Positions 1 through 11,064 of a DNA stretch of 64,000 nucleotides are shown here, piece by piece. The stretch comes from Sambucus nigra (taxonomy: Eukaryota > Streptophyta > Magnoliopsida > Dipsacales > Adoxaceae): NCBI GenBank assembly GCA_949130495.1, contig OX422207.1, positions 786,460,384-786,524,383 of the forward strand. Direction: 5' to 3'. Numbering within the stretch: the first letter of the stretch is position 1; every line of letters starts with the position of its first letter. Position numbers and translations under genes: made by a program. The notes under the pieces are model-generated. The model saw nothing but the letters and a program-made list of their open reading frames with translations. It was not told the DNA's origin and ran no database searches.

Positions 1-180
1 TTATTTTTAGGATTTTATTGATTGAATCAGTACGGTGAAAGTTTCTTTGATATCATGAATATCTCTGAAGATAGGTAAGTGAAATTAGTCACCTACAAAC
101 TAAAGGAGGCGGGTTAGCTTGGTGAGAGAGAGCAAATACAGTGCAATAAAAAGCGCCAAGGGAAACAATCTGTTTAACAT

Positions 181-1265
181 GGGTGAAGAAAAAACACTTA
201 TGCAAACAAGATTCTTACCTCCAGACTATGAACAAATGTTGTATCAACAATATTTGAATTGTCGGCAGGGAAAGCGATAAATCATCGATTATACGGAGGA
301 GTTTTACAGATTAAATGTACGGAATAATTTGACTAAATGCACGGAATAATTTGACTGAGGCAGAGAGTCAACAAATCTCTAAATACATAGAAGGACTGCG
401 ATTGAAAATTCATGATTTGATTAGCCTCCGCTCCATGCAGAGTATATAAAAAATAATGATTATTGCAATTAAGTTGGAGGCTCAGTTGACGAGATCGACA
501 AAGTAGATGCCCACCAGCACTAAAGCATCATATACAGGACCAACAATAGACAAATGAAAGTTTATATCACCATTTTCAATCTCGAGCCAATGTTCATGAT
601 TCAGGAGCGGGTTCCAGCCATAACCAGGGTGATCAACAAAATCCTCAGACGCAGTAGAACTAGAGGTGTGCAGAATAACCGACCAAACCGACAAAACCGA
701 ACCGAACCGTAAAATTTCGGGCCGGGTTTTTTTAAGGGTCGGGTCAATTCGGTTTGATCATGTGTAAAACCGAAGGGGTCGGTTCGGTTTTCGGTTTTGG
801 CATAAAAAAATCGATTTTGAACCGAACCGAATTAATTTTTATATTTTTTAATTTTATATTTCATATTATATTTATATTAATGTTGGCATATTATATTATA
901 TTTTTTAATTTTATATTTATATTAGGTATTTAAAAAAATATTTTTTATTAAAATAAATGAAAAAACCGAACCGGCCCTGTATAAAACCGGCCATGTCAAA
1001 AATCGATGGGAAAACCGAACCGGCCCTGTCAAAAACCGACCCTGTTCGGTTTTTCAACCAGTTTCGGTTCGGTTCGGTCCTTCAACTCCAAAAACCGACA
1101 AGGTCGGTTCGGCTAAAAATACCCGGCCAAAACCGAACCGATCGAACCGTGCACACCCCTAAGTATAACCGACCTAACTTTGGCCAGTACGTTTATCCTG
1201 GAACAATTAAAAGTTGTCGCTGTCAATAAGCAAGGCACAAGTCTAAGAGTGTCCTATAAGGTCAC
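181..1265 (+). pseudogene. gag remnant of the gypsy element, split by a MITE
   Basis: Around 220-330 the frame reads like a Ty3/gypsy retrotransposon gag domain: a YQQYLNCRQG stretch, then DYTEEFYRLNVRNNLT. This matches the family pattern in which a short aromatic block precedes a YTEEF-type motif. The frame has stops near 279 and 345. After the MITE, around 1210-1260, a weak zinc-knuckle trace (Cys-x-Cys, then Ala-Arg-His-Lys-Ser) is compatible with the gag C-terminus. The product would be the structural capsid/nucleocapsid protein. Too decayed to function. Confidence 0.6.
661..1161. mobile_element. hAT-type MITE inserted in gypsy gag
   Basis: The left end reads TAGAGGTGTGCA and the right end is the inverted TGCACACCCCTA, giving 12-bp terminal inverted repeats with one mismatch. 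It is flanked by an 8-bp direct repeat, AGTAGAAC (653-660) and AGTATAAC (1162-1169), with one mismatch. Eight-bp duplications are the hAT signature. The interior is almost wholly short accgaaccg-type repeats on both strands plus an AT-rich centre. It has no transposase and is therefore non-autonomous. The 90-residue frame inside is a by-product of the repeat. Confidence 0.85.
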
Positions 1266-1329
1266 GAATAAACATGGTTTAGAATGTGGAAGGGGAAGAC
1301 GAGGCAAAGATCGCAGAGTCTGGTGACAC

Positions 1330-4300
1330 GGAATGTGTGGCTTGTGTGGTGTAGAGATTATAACTGGTCCAAGGAAGAAAGTTGATTATCAACGACACAA
1401 CATATGTGAAACTCGTTGCACGATTAACAAGAACGTAATAGTGGATAATGGAAGCAGCGAGAATATTATGTTGAAAGCACTGGTTAACGCCAACAGTTGT
1501 AGACTTAGAAATATCCATCGCCGTATAGAATCCCCTGGATTAAAAAAGAAATGATCATAAGTGCGTGTATCAGAGGTATGCCAAGCTCCTTTCTTAATTT
1601 GTAATTACTATAAAGATGAGATCATCTGCGATGTCGTAGACATGGATGCTTATTATGTATTACTTGGGAGGCCGTGGCAATATGATGTAGACGCCACCCA
1701 TAAGAATAAAGATAACACGTACAAATTTTTGTCCTTGTTTGAACCGATGGAAGAGAAACTGTACCCAATGGTTTTGAAGTGGAGCGACAGACTTCCTAAC
1801 GTTGGAGGGGCAAGAGTTCTGGGGAGTTGATAAAGGAAGAGAGAGGGAATAACACTAGTTTTGAAGGGAGAGATCGCAGAAGTTGCACCAATTCCTGAGA
1901 TTCTGCAACCAATTATGGCAGAATTTTAGGATCTGATACTTGCAAAGTTACCAGACCACTTGCCACCAATGCGTGACATGCAACACCATATTGATTTGGT
2001 GCTCGAGGCCATTCTACCGAACTTACCCCCATTATAAGATGAGTCCTAAAGAGTACGAGATTTTGCAGCAGCAAGTTGAAGGGCTGTTATAAAAAGGACT
2101 ACTCAAGGAAAGTATGAGTCTTTGCGTTACCCCTACTTTCTTTGTGCCAAAGAAGGACAAAAGTTGGAGGATGTGGGTGGATAGTCGCACCATTAATAAG
2201 ATCACACTGAAATACAGATTTTCGATATTAAGTCTCGATGACACGCTAGATATGCTTGAAGGATTCTACGGTCTTTCACCAAAATAGATCTACGTAGTGA
2301 TTATCACCGGATTCGGATCCGACGTGGAGATGAATGGATAACAACCTTCAAGACCAAATAAGGATTGTATAAGTGGATGGTTATGCCTTTTGGGTTGTCT
2401 TATGCCCCCAATACCTTCATGTAACTTACGAATCAGGTGCTCAAACCATTCATCGGTAAATTCGTTGTTTATTTCAACGACATTTTGCTATATAGTCGTA
2501 ATAAGGTGGATTATATGGGGCACTCGAGAGAGGTTTTGCTGACTTGTGTGCCCACAAGATGTATATAAACTTGAAAAAATGCAGCGTTATGATAAGTTTT
2601 ATTATTGTTTTTCGATTTTGTTGTGGAGTCGGATGGCATTCAGGTTGACAAAGAAAAGGTGCAAGCCATAAGAGATTGACCCACGCCTAAGATAATGATC
2701 GATGTACGTAGTTTTCATGGACTTGCAACGTTCTATCGAAGGTTTATCCGCAATTTCAACACCATAACTGCACCAGTGACTTCTTTTAAGAAGAATGGTC
2801 AGTTCCAGTGGAGAACGGAGCAGAATGCTAGCATTGCGTTACTGAAGGAAAAACTTTATTCTGCACCAATATTGGCCTTACTGAACTTTAATAAACTATT
2901 TGAAGTTGAATGTGATTGCCTCAGTCATAGGGATTGGGGCTTTTTGTCAAGAAGGAAGACCGATAGAGTATTTCAGGGAGAAGATGGACAAGGCGAGGAA
3001 GCAATGAATCACTTATAAGCTAGAATTCTTGCGTAGATGCATGCTTGTTGAATCACTTTCCTGCAGAAATTTACTTTTTCTCTGCGACACAATCAGGGCA
3101 TATGAGCAAGGTGGTTGATGCCCTATGCAGGAGAGCATCTTTACTTGCTATTCTTGGTGTCGGGTCGTGGGGTTTGATTGCTTAAAGGAGTAGTATCTGG
3201 ACGATGAAGACTTCCAAGGCATTTAGGAGAAGTGTCGGCCGAAGTTAGATTCTGGAGATTTTCACGTCCACGACGGTTTCCTATTTTGTGCTAACCATTT
3301 GTGCATTCTGAGGACATCCCTTCAGGACCAGATTATCATAGAGCTTCATAGCGAAGGATTGGGAGGTCACCTAGGTAAGGAGAAACCATTAACTTGACAT
3401 AAAAACATTATTTTTGGCCACGTTTGAAGCGAGACGTGGACAGATACGTGATGAAATATCCATATGCCAGACTGCGAAATGACAGGTGTAGAATATAGGA
3501 CTTTATACGCCACTATCGGTGCCAGAGCATATTTGGAACGATCTGTCTATGGAGTTTGTGTTGGGACTAGCACGAACCCAACGCATGATGGATTCTGTAT
3601 TTGTGGCGGTTGATAGGTTTTCAAAAATGGCTAACTTCATTCCCTGCAAGACCAACGACGCTTCTAATATTGTCAATATATTCTTCCGAGAGATATACGT
3701 CTGCATGGGCTGCCCAAGTCCATTGTGTCTGACCATGACGTGAAATTCATTAGTCACTTCTGGAAGGCTTTATGTGGGAAGTTTGATAGTACTTTAAAGT
3801 ATAGCAGCACAACACAGCACTCCCCCGATTGACGACCAAACAAAAGTTACGAATCGTACTTTGGGCAACTGATTCGTTGCACGTGTGGAGATAAACCCAA
3901 ACAATGGGATGTAGTTCTTTCTCGGATGGAGTTCGCATACAACAACATGATGAACCGATCGACTGGCAAAATTCCTTTTAAGATCGTGTACAATGAACCC
4001 CCACAATATGCTTTGGATCTAGTCCCATTACCAAGGTTGACGGGGTTAACATTGCAGCAAAAAATATGGCGAGAGTGTCTGGAGACTACATGCTAACGTG
4101 AAGCAAAATTTGGAGCAGGCTAATGCGAAGTACAAAGAAATTGCCGACAAGTATCAGAGGATAAAAGTTTTTGAGGTTGGAGATTTAGTCATGACTTACT
4201 CATGCAGAAACAGATTTTTGGTAATGAACAAGAAGTATGGGTCAATTTGTATCTCCAGGAAGATTAACGATAATATATAAATGGTGGAACTATAGATGAA

Positions 4301-4400
4301 TTGAATATTTTATCCACTTTCAATGTTGCTGACCTATTTGAGTATCATTCTCCAGACGAGCCATTTTACCCTAACTTGAGGACAAGTATGTCCAATTAGA
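1330..4400 (+). pseudogene. pol remnant (protease-RT-RNase H-integrase)
   Basis: The protease active-site region reads VDNGSSENIM (about 1441-1470), followed at 1621-1710 by a DVVDMDAYYVLLGRPWQYD segment typical of Ty3/gypsy protease C-termini. The RT finger/palm is near 2140-2210 ([14 protein letters not shown]). The catalytic box at about 2469-2495 reads YFNDILLYS, with Asn where the first catalytic Asp belongs. The connection/RNase H region lies at 2695-3000. The integrase core at about 3530-3800 has MEFVLGL, then [13 protein letters not shown], then [14 protein letters not shown]; the first acidic residue is Glu rather than Asp. The C-terminal FNVADLFEYH segment is near 4320-4350. Many in-frame stops and frameshifts show that the gene is dead. 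Confidence 0.82.
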
Positions 4401-4406
4401 GGGGAC

Positions 4407-4772
4407 TGATGCGGAACAACAGTAACACTATTCATATGAATAGTGATTGAGGGTACTGTTCATATGAACAGTAGCATTAACAGTCTGTCTTGGATTCTTC
4501 CATAGATTGAATAAACATAAATCAACTGCCTCTTGCACTATGATACGTGGTTAACCTCAATATGTACTTTGTGAAGTAATAAACCACAAAGACTGCTTCC
4601 ATAATTTTTATAGTATTCTACTTGTCTATATATAAGCAAGAGGTGTAAGCTTGTAATCACTTCATTCTTACTTGGAGTTTATTCACTCTTTTAAGGTATT
4701 GTGAGGTTTCCACCTTATGGATTCAAGGATTTAGGGTTTGATCCCTTTATTTCATCGCTTTCCGCTACGTCA
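4407..4772 (+). repeat. Probable 3' LTR of the gypsy element
   Basis: A purine tract (agaggggac, 4398-4406) directly precedes TGATGCGG, the place and form expected of a 3' LTR start. The segment includes an inverted pair around 4429-4470 (ttcatatgaa repeated) and a TATA-like tatatataagc at 4628. It may end at the CA at 4771-4772. With no 5' LTR in the window the right boundary is a guess. Confidence 0.5.
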
Positions 4773-4883
4773 GTTTGCAATTCAGACTTCAAATCCTTGA
4801 TAATGTTACTCTTTTAGTTTCTACATATTTGTAAGTGATTCGAAAAAGAATATGTCTGATGGTCTAGTCCACATATAAAAACA

Positions 4884-5135
4884 AGGGTTATTTGGGGTTT
4901 AATCCTCATGAATTATTAGATATTGATTTTGGCCCCAACATTTGCAATTCTTGGGGTTTGACCCCTAAAATGACTTTTAGCGTCGGAAAAAGTGTCATAA
5001 AAAATATTTGATGAAATTTTGTCACTTTTTGTGTCGTCAAAAGTCATTTTGGGGGCCAAACCCCCAAAAAATGAAAATTACGAGGGTTAAACTTAGTTAC
5101 AAAGAGTTAATGGGGGCCAAACCCCAAATAACCCT
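4884..5135. mobile_element. Foldback element with long inverted repeats
   Basis: The left arm starts agggttatttggggttt and the right arm ends aaaccccaaataaccct. A second inner inverted pair surrounds the centre: aaaatgacttttagcgtcgg against the inverted cgtcaaaagtcatttt. Flanks AAAAACA (4877-4883) and AAAAGCA (5136-5142) could be a 7-bp target duplication, but A-richness weakens this. The inner motif resembles subterminal repeats seen in some CACTA-like elements. No coding capacity. Confidence 0.55.
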
Positions 5136-5193
5136 AAAAGCAATTATACATGCTCTTTTTTTAGAACATTTCTTTTGATTTCTTTTCGTTATA

Positions 5194-5513
5194 TGATGTG
5201 AATCGAGATCCTTTTTGTCTTTTTTAGGCATATTAGTAGTTTTATATTTTTTTATTATTTATTTATTTATTTATTTATTTTTGTTATAGTATTTTCTCTT
5301 GTTTTGTCTTAGTATTTAGAGGGTAAGGAGTAGCAATGACATTTTTGTAATTAGGGCCTTAGCTTGGAGCATGAGCTACTCCTCCCCTTTAAATACCTGC
5401 TTGTAAGCCTCATTTGAGGTAGTCTTGAATTTTGAAATAGAAAAAGAGTGTTTCTCTCTCTAAAGTGGTGTCTAGATAATTTTAGGAGCCTTTTGATCGG
5501 GTGGTTTATGTCA
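5194..5513 (+). repeat. 5' LTR of TR-GAG copy 1
   Basis: It starts TGATGTGAATCGAGATC and ends GGTTTATGTCA. A TATA-like ttaaatacc near 5390 and an R/U5-like ctctctctctaaag stretch are visible. It is immediately followed by ttgatattagagcgggt, a degenerate match to the tRNA-Met primer site TGGTATCAGAGC. Confidence 0.88.
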
Positions 5514-5604
5514 AATTGATATTAGAGCGGGTATCGCTCCACATTGGTGATTGGTGTATTGGTGTTTAATTTTTTTCTTTCTTTCAAATCGTACACTACC
5601 TTCA

Positions 5605-7642
5605 ATGGCTCCCAAAAAATACAAACCACAACATGACGAGATTTAAGAATTGAGGCAAGAATTCAACAGGAAGTTTGATACCCTTTTTCAACTTCTCTTT
5701 ACAAAGCCACCTCCTGCCACCGCGGAAAGGTCACCGGAAATCACACCTCACAGATCTGGCAAAGAGATTGCGTCTGAAACCCTAGGTGGAGTCACCACCC
5801 ACCACCCACCACCCACCTGCTGGCTGGAATTCATCACACACCAACCCCACCAACCACCCTCAAACCCTAGCCCCAAACCCCTCAAACCCTAGGCCGATCT
5901 ACTCAACCCATCAACCTGCTCGAACCGAACCCCTGTCTAGCCTGAAAAAACACCCCAACCACCCCTCTCTAATCCCGGAGCCACCCCACCACCTTTCGAC
6001 CAACCAGCAGTCCCCTCATTGCGTCGCCGACCCCCGTCCGACTCTTCCCCCTGTCGGCCGACCTCATCTAACCCCTTTCCCTACCCTCTTGGGGCCGACA
6101 ACCCACCTGGGGTACCCCAGCCCCAGCAAAACCCTACCCAACCTACCTTTTTCCCCCTTCCCACCCCAATCTGACCTAAACAGAAACCTCCCTCACTTGC
6201 TGGGTCTCGAGTCAACCCTATACCCCTCCCCCGACCTCAACCCGAACCCAATTGACCCCCTACCTTGTCTCCATTTTACCCCGACAACTTATTTGGGACC
6301 TCCCGCACTATTTCCCTACCCGACCCTCTTCCACCAACTCATCGGCCCACTCGAGTCATGTACCCACCCCACCTATGCCCCAAACCCTCAGCCAAATGTA
6401 TACCTCGATCATCATATTAGGCCACCTTATCACTCATTGCCCCCGCCTTCTCGTACACCCTCTCACCACGCCCTCTCACTACATTCTGATTCCTCCTCAT
6501 CCTCCTCCGAGTTCGGAGATAGAGTGGGTACGTCCACCTCCACCTGAAGCCCACCGCCCTGCTCCACCTCGAGGCCGACACTTTTTCTATTGCGGCGAGC
6601 TTGGCCATTTAATAGGTGCTTGACCTCACTATCCCCGCGTTCCTTCAGCACCTCCCGCGCTTCAGCATGGTCAGCCTCTTCATCCACCGCATGCACAGAT
6701 GCCACCCCCTCCTGTTGATGTTGTTCCACTTGGGCCAGGTGACGTGCTTGGTCTCGTTGCTCATCAGGACGAGGGTCCTCCATTTATGGCCCTGCAGTTG
6801 CTTTTCCAAAGCCTCCACGGGGATATCCGCATAGATGTGCCCATGTTTGACGAACCGTTCTCTTCGGATGCCATGGTCGATTGGTTAGCTTCAATTGAGA
6901 CAGTTTTTTTGTACAAGCGGGTCCAAGGTCGCTCCTGTGTCCTCCTCGCTCGCAGCCAACAAGTTTCAGGGATTTGCCCGGGCTTGGTGGAACAACCTCT
7001 GCTACCGCCGCACGGCGGCCGGCTTGCCTTCTATTCAGACTTGGCCTGAGCTGAAGGCCACTCTCTAGGCGTCCTTCATCCCACCTACCTACGAGAGCGA
7101 CCTCTTTGTTCGCGTGCAATCTCTCAGGTAGGACACCTTATCGGTAGTGGAGTACACGGAGCAGTTTCAACTTTTGTGCATCAGAGCTCGCCTTCTCGAG
7201 ACAGAAGATCAGCGGATCAATCGCTATATATTCGGGTTGGAGCCACATATTCAGCACGATCTCGGTCTGAGGGAGATACCGACCTTCTTGAAGGCGGTTG
7301 AGTACGCGACCAAGGTCGAGGCTTATCACACAGCACCCGTGGGCCGCAGCTCTCCTGTCCTCAGGGGTTCCTCCTACTCCGATTCCTTCCCCAGTTCCTC
7401 CTGCAGCGGCCTCTTCAGTTCCTACTTCCGCTACTCCCACTGCGTCACCTCTAGGACCTGTTACTTTTCGGTGCTACAACTGTGGCAATGTTGGGCACCG
7501 AGCTTCTGATTGCTCTCTCCCGCAACGCCGCGCACTATTGGTGATGGATCATCCATCTGACTATTTGAACGCGTCCGAGGAGCTTCCCTAGCACGCCTTG
7601 ATCACCGTCTTGGAGGGTGATTCCGTTGGTCTTCCCCTTTGA
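5605..7642 (+). pseudogene. Gag of TR-GAG copy 1, frameshifted
   Basis: The start at 5605 (MAPKKYKPQ) is supported by the same start in copy 2. The layout is: a basic N-terminus; a very proline-rich segment of about 300 residues; a first zinc knuckle near 6571-6620 (first Cys replaced by Phe, and a stop replacing the final Cys); a capsid-like block at 6799-7300 containing PMFDEPFSSDAMVDWL and VEYTEQFQLLC; and an intact C-terminal knuckle CYNCGNVGHRASDC at 7472-7513. The frame shifts several times and stops occur at 5643, 7066 and 7129, so no full protein can be made. The role would be capsid/nucleocapsid assembly of a retroelement particle. Confidence 0.75.
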
Positions 7643-7673
7643 GTTCGATGACGAACTCTTTTCAAGGAGAGAT

Positions 7674-7984
7674 TGATGTGAATCGAGATCATTTTTGTCA
7701 TTTTTAGGCATATTAGTAGTTTTATTTCTTTTTATTATTTTTCCTTTATTTTTGTTATAGTATTTTCTCTTTTTTTGTCTTAGTATTTAGAGGGCAAGGA
7801 GTAGTAATGGCATTTTTGTAATTAGGGCCTTAGCTTGGAGCCTAAGCTACTCCTCCCTTTTAAATACCCACTTGTAAGCCTCATTTGAGGTAGGCTTGAA
7901 TTTTAAAATAGAAAAATAGTGTCTCTCTCTCTAAAGTGGTGTTTAGATAATTTTAGGAGCATTTTGATCGGGTGGTTTACGTCA
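7674..7984 (+). repeat. 3' LTR of TR-GAG copy 1
   Basis: It aligns by eye with 5194-5513 along its whole length; one difference is a shorter TTTA run. It ends GGTTTACGTCA and is followed by the target duplication TTATA. Confidence 0.88.
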
Positions 7985-7989
7985 TTATA

Positions 7990-8746
7990 TGTGTTTGATA
8001 CATAATTCTAAGGGGTTTTCCCATTTCTCTTTGATTCCTTTATATGACTCAATTCAGGTCCTTTCGTGGAACTATCCCTGAACAAGGTGTGGATTCCTGC
8101 TTTAGTGGTGACATTTGATTTTCAGACCTAGGGTGATGCAAATGAAAGAGAGAGAAGAGAGAAGAGAGAAGAGAGAAGGGGAGATAGAATAATAATGTGC
8201 ACTTGGCAATGGCATATAGGCCTCCAACGCTCACAAGTGGAATTCGTAATTCAACTTTGTCCAATTACATAAATATGTATAACATAACCTATAGAAATCA
8301 CAATTTTGTGTACCAAAAATACCCCAATTAGCTAATTTGACCAAAATACCCTGAATATATAATAAGCCAAATAATCCTATGTGATAATTATTAGTTCCCA
8401 ATTTCATCCCAAAATAAAAATACATAAAAAAGAAAAGCCAGTCGCATGTACAATCACAATTAGCTTGGTGCAATCCGCATCATAGTGTCTTGGGGTTGGT
8501 GTATTTTGCCTCACTGTTTCTTGGGGTTGGTGTATTCTACATCACATTATTATCTGCCTGTGATTGATGTTGTTCCTAGTAATATTGTCTCTTCAAATAA
8601 GAGTGAAGTTGACGCTTGTTCTTGGCATGCATTGATTATTTTTTTAAACTGTGTTTAGATCATCATTATAGTTAAGGTTTTCCAGTTTGTCATGATTCTT
8701 TTATGTGGCCTTTTGTGTAATTTGTTTTCTATCATCTATCCCGCAG
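7990..8746 (+). other. Upstream intron of AP2S (partial), simple repeats only
   Basis: No coding region seen. It holds a purine microsatellite of gagagaa units (about 8141-8186) and two copies of cttggggttggtgtatt (about 8491 and 8521). It ends in the pyrimidine-rich acceptor tctatcccgcag just before the AP2S exon. If the gene is intact, this intron extends left through the two LTR elements and off the window. Confidence 0.55.
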
Positions 8747-8920
8747 TTCCGTACCCACAAGGTTATCTACAGGCGATATGCTGGACTATTTTTCTCACTG
8801 TGCGTTGATATAACAGATAATGAGCTAGCATATTTAGAGTGCATCCACTTATTTGTAGAGATTTTGGATCACTTTTTCAGCAATGTGTGCGAGCTAGATT
8901 TGGTATTTAACTTTCACAAG
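8747..8920 (+). CDS. AP2S: AP-2 complex sigma subunit, internal exon (residues about 52-109)
   Basis: The 58 codons start [19 protein letters not shown] and end DLVFNFHK, essentially the conserved core of the eukaryotic AP-2 sigma chain (AP17), a longin-like small adaptin. Sigma2 packs against alpha adaptin in the AP-2 heterotetramer and helps bind dileucine cargo signals in clathrin-mediated endocytosis at the plasma membrane. The acceptor is cccgcag before 8747 and the donor is AAG/gtgcga at 8921. The exon is in phase 0 and free of stops. The plant protein is usually about 142 residues; the first 51 or so must lie in exons left of the window. The reading frame continues correctly into the exon at 22774. 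Confidence 0.93.
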
Positions 8921-9842
8921 GTGCGACACTTTTTATGAACGTTTCCTTTTAATGGATGCTTTTATTTTTGAATAAATCTGTGCTTTATACTTGTTTTCGG
9001 AGGTGGACTTGTATTTGTAGCGTCTTTTCTTCTGTTGCTTTTTTGTTTTAAATAATATGCTTATTGGTGCTTCTTTTACGTTCTATGGATAAATTACCCG
9101 TTATTTCCTTGCTGGTCTTTTTTTGGCGGTGGTTTATGTTACTTCTAGGAATACAACACAAAGTTACTCGTGAATATATTTATGCTTTGCATTGAATACA
9201 AAGCCATTCTTTTCTCAAAATAGAATCTTTGTAAATTGCTACATTTTGAATTGCTTCATCTTTGGGGGATCTTATTTGTTCACGTCATTTGAATAGTGAT
9301 GATCTTTGTGCTGGTCATATTGCAATGCATCAAATTGTGGAAGATTTGGTGTATAATTTCTGCAATGATGAAAAGTACAGATATTCAGTTTTTGTACTTT
9401 GCTCTTCCACCAGCTTTGATTGCCAATATTAATTCGAATAGCATTGGATATCTTCAATTATTTGTTTTAGTCTGGAAATTTGTCAAGCTCTGTCTCTTAT
9501 TTTATTGTCATTTTCAGCATGAGCCACTTTGATGTTATTTATATCCATGGCATTAGCTACTTAAGCATGCTTTCTTTTGGGCGCTCTTTTAAGTCTTTAT
9601 AGCATACGCCAATTCCTAATTAGTTAATTGTTCGGCATTACATACAATTACTATATGGCTCTATGAAGCCCCAAGCTAATTAAAATACGGCACTTTTCTA
9701 GTAATTGTGAAGATGAATAAAGGGTCAATAAACTTGTATTCAAATAAAAAAGCCCAGGTCAATAATACCCTAGAAAATTGTTTGAGCTAGTGTTAGAAAT
9801 GAACTTGACACAATGGATTTCTATCATTGCGATTGATTTTAG

Positions 9843-10637
9843 CATGGTTCAAAGTCTAGGCCGATACCGCGACGATACAACCGAGTTGACTAGGTATCGA
9901 TACCCACCGATCCGATTCCGAGTTGCGAGTTGAGTTTTAGATTATTGATGTGAATCGACCCTATATTGGTGATTTCTCGGTAGTATCGGCGATAACGCGG
10001 TAGTATCGGCTCATATCAGCGATATCGCGGTAATATCAGCCCATATCGGTGATATATCAACCGAGATGGTATAAATCACTAAGCATCGATCCCTCTATCT
10101 CAACTTCTAACTCATTCAATTGAGCCTCGATTTGCATCCATGTCCAATCGGAGCAATCTCTAATCTGATTTGTTTGGTTGAATCTCTCAATTCTTTTCTT
10201 GTAGTGTTACTAAAGGGGTCATCTCCCATTTAACCTTGTTTTTATATTTACTTAATTTGTATTAAAATGTATCATTATTATTTATCTATCCTTAAAGTGT
10301 ATGATTATTTACTTTATATATGTCCTTAATTAGTAATAAGTACTATTATAATATTCACGAAGAATATATTACTAAAAATATATTGATTTAGATAATGTTA
10401 TGCATACTAAATGATTATTCAGTATAAACAATTAGAAAATGTTATGCATAGTAAATGATGGTTTTGTACTTGTCTGATTAAGCCATATTATTATTCGTAT
10501 TTTTCTAAACTTTTTTGTATTTTTTCCAATTTTTTTTAGCTCTCTAAATAGTGTATAGTTGCGTATCGCCCGATACCGATACCGAGTCAAAAATTGAGCG
10601 TCCGAGTTATAGAACGATACCGCGACTTTGAGCCATG
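9843..10637. mobile_element. hAT-type MITE in AP2S intron
   Basis: The left end reads CATGGTTCAAAGTC and the right end is the inverted GACTTTGAGCCATG. It is flanked by the 8-bp direct repeat GATTTTAG (9835-9842) and GATGTTAG (10638-10645), with one mismatch. The interior is built of short cgatatcgc/gatatcggc-type repeats at both ends and an AT-rich middle. No transposase frame; 795 bp. Confidence 0.85.
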
Positions 10638-10940
10638 GATGTTAGCATATGATCTGTGGCATATAGAGTGCCACTCAAATTACACCCATCTGATTCCTCA
10701 ATGGCTGGGTGCATACTAATGGTGAAGTCCTATGACATGGGTGGGTAGCATAGACAAAACATTGGAATTGTGGTTTTGTTGGGATTTTAGCAAGAAGATG
10801 GTAATTCTCTACTTGTCGTTTAGCACAGGAAGTATGGATCTAGAGCAATGCTCAAAAAAACGTTACTCAGTATTTTTCTTTATATAGATAGATATTGCAA
10901 AGGTATTTTTCTTTAATTATATAGAGTGATATATAACAAT

Positions 10941-10941
10941 A

Positions 10942-10987
<46 letters not shown>

Positions 10988-10990
10988 TCA

Positions 10991-11062
<72 letters not shown>
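10941..11062. repeat. Compound microsatellite (TA)n-(GT)n-(TA)n-(GA)n
   Basis: Successive dinucleotide runs of TA, TG, TA and GA with short interruptions. Confidence 0.95.

Positions 11063-11064
<2 letters not shown>

Larger units (their letters stand above)
1..4772 (+). mobile_element. Decayed Ty3/gypsy LTR retrotransposon, 5' end off-window
   Basis: Gag, protease, reverse transcriptase, RNase H and integrase remnants occur in the Ty3/gypsy order on the + strand, followed by a purine tract and a probable 3' LTR. Stop codons and frameshifts occur throughout, so the copy is dead. The 5' LTR is not in the window. A hAT-type MITE (661-1161) splits the gag region. The order of integrase after RNase H excludes Ty1/copia. 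No chromodomain was recognised at the pol C-terminus, so a finer lineage is not assigned. Confidence 0.85.
5194..7984 (+). mobile_element. Complete gag-only LTR element (TR-GAG copy 1)
   Basis: Two LTRs (5194-5513, 7674-7984) enclose a primer-binding site, a gag frame and a purine tract. The element is bounded by the perfect 5-bp direct repeat TTATA (5189-5193, 7985-7989). The gag stop lies only about 30 bp before the 3' LTR, so no pol was ever present between them. This is the layout of non-autonomous terminal-repeat elements with a gag domain. The sequence just before the 3' LTR (gttcgatgacgaactc, then aaggagagat) is typical of Ty3/gypsy polypurine-tract regions. It would need pol supplied in trans. 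Confidence 0.9.

Noticed and set aside
957..1229. 90-residue frame in the accgaaccg repeat region
   Set aside because: Lies in a MITE composed of short repeats; no protein similarity.
5786..6623. Overlapping proline-rich frames of TR-GAG copy 1 as separate genes
   Set aside because: They are shifted pieces of one Gag, as shown by comparison with copy 2.
8705..8938. Treating the 77-residue frame as a complete protein starting at 8705
   Set aside because: Only 8747-8920 matches AP-2 sigma; the ends are intron sequence bounded by clear splice sites.
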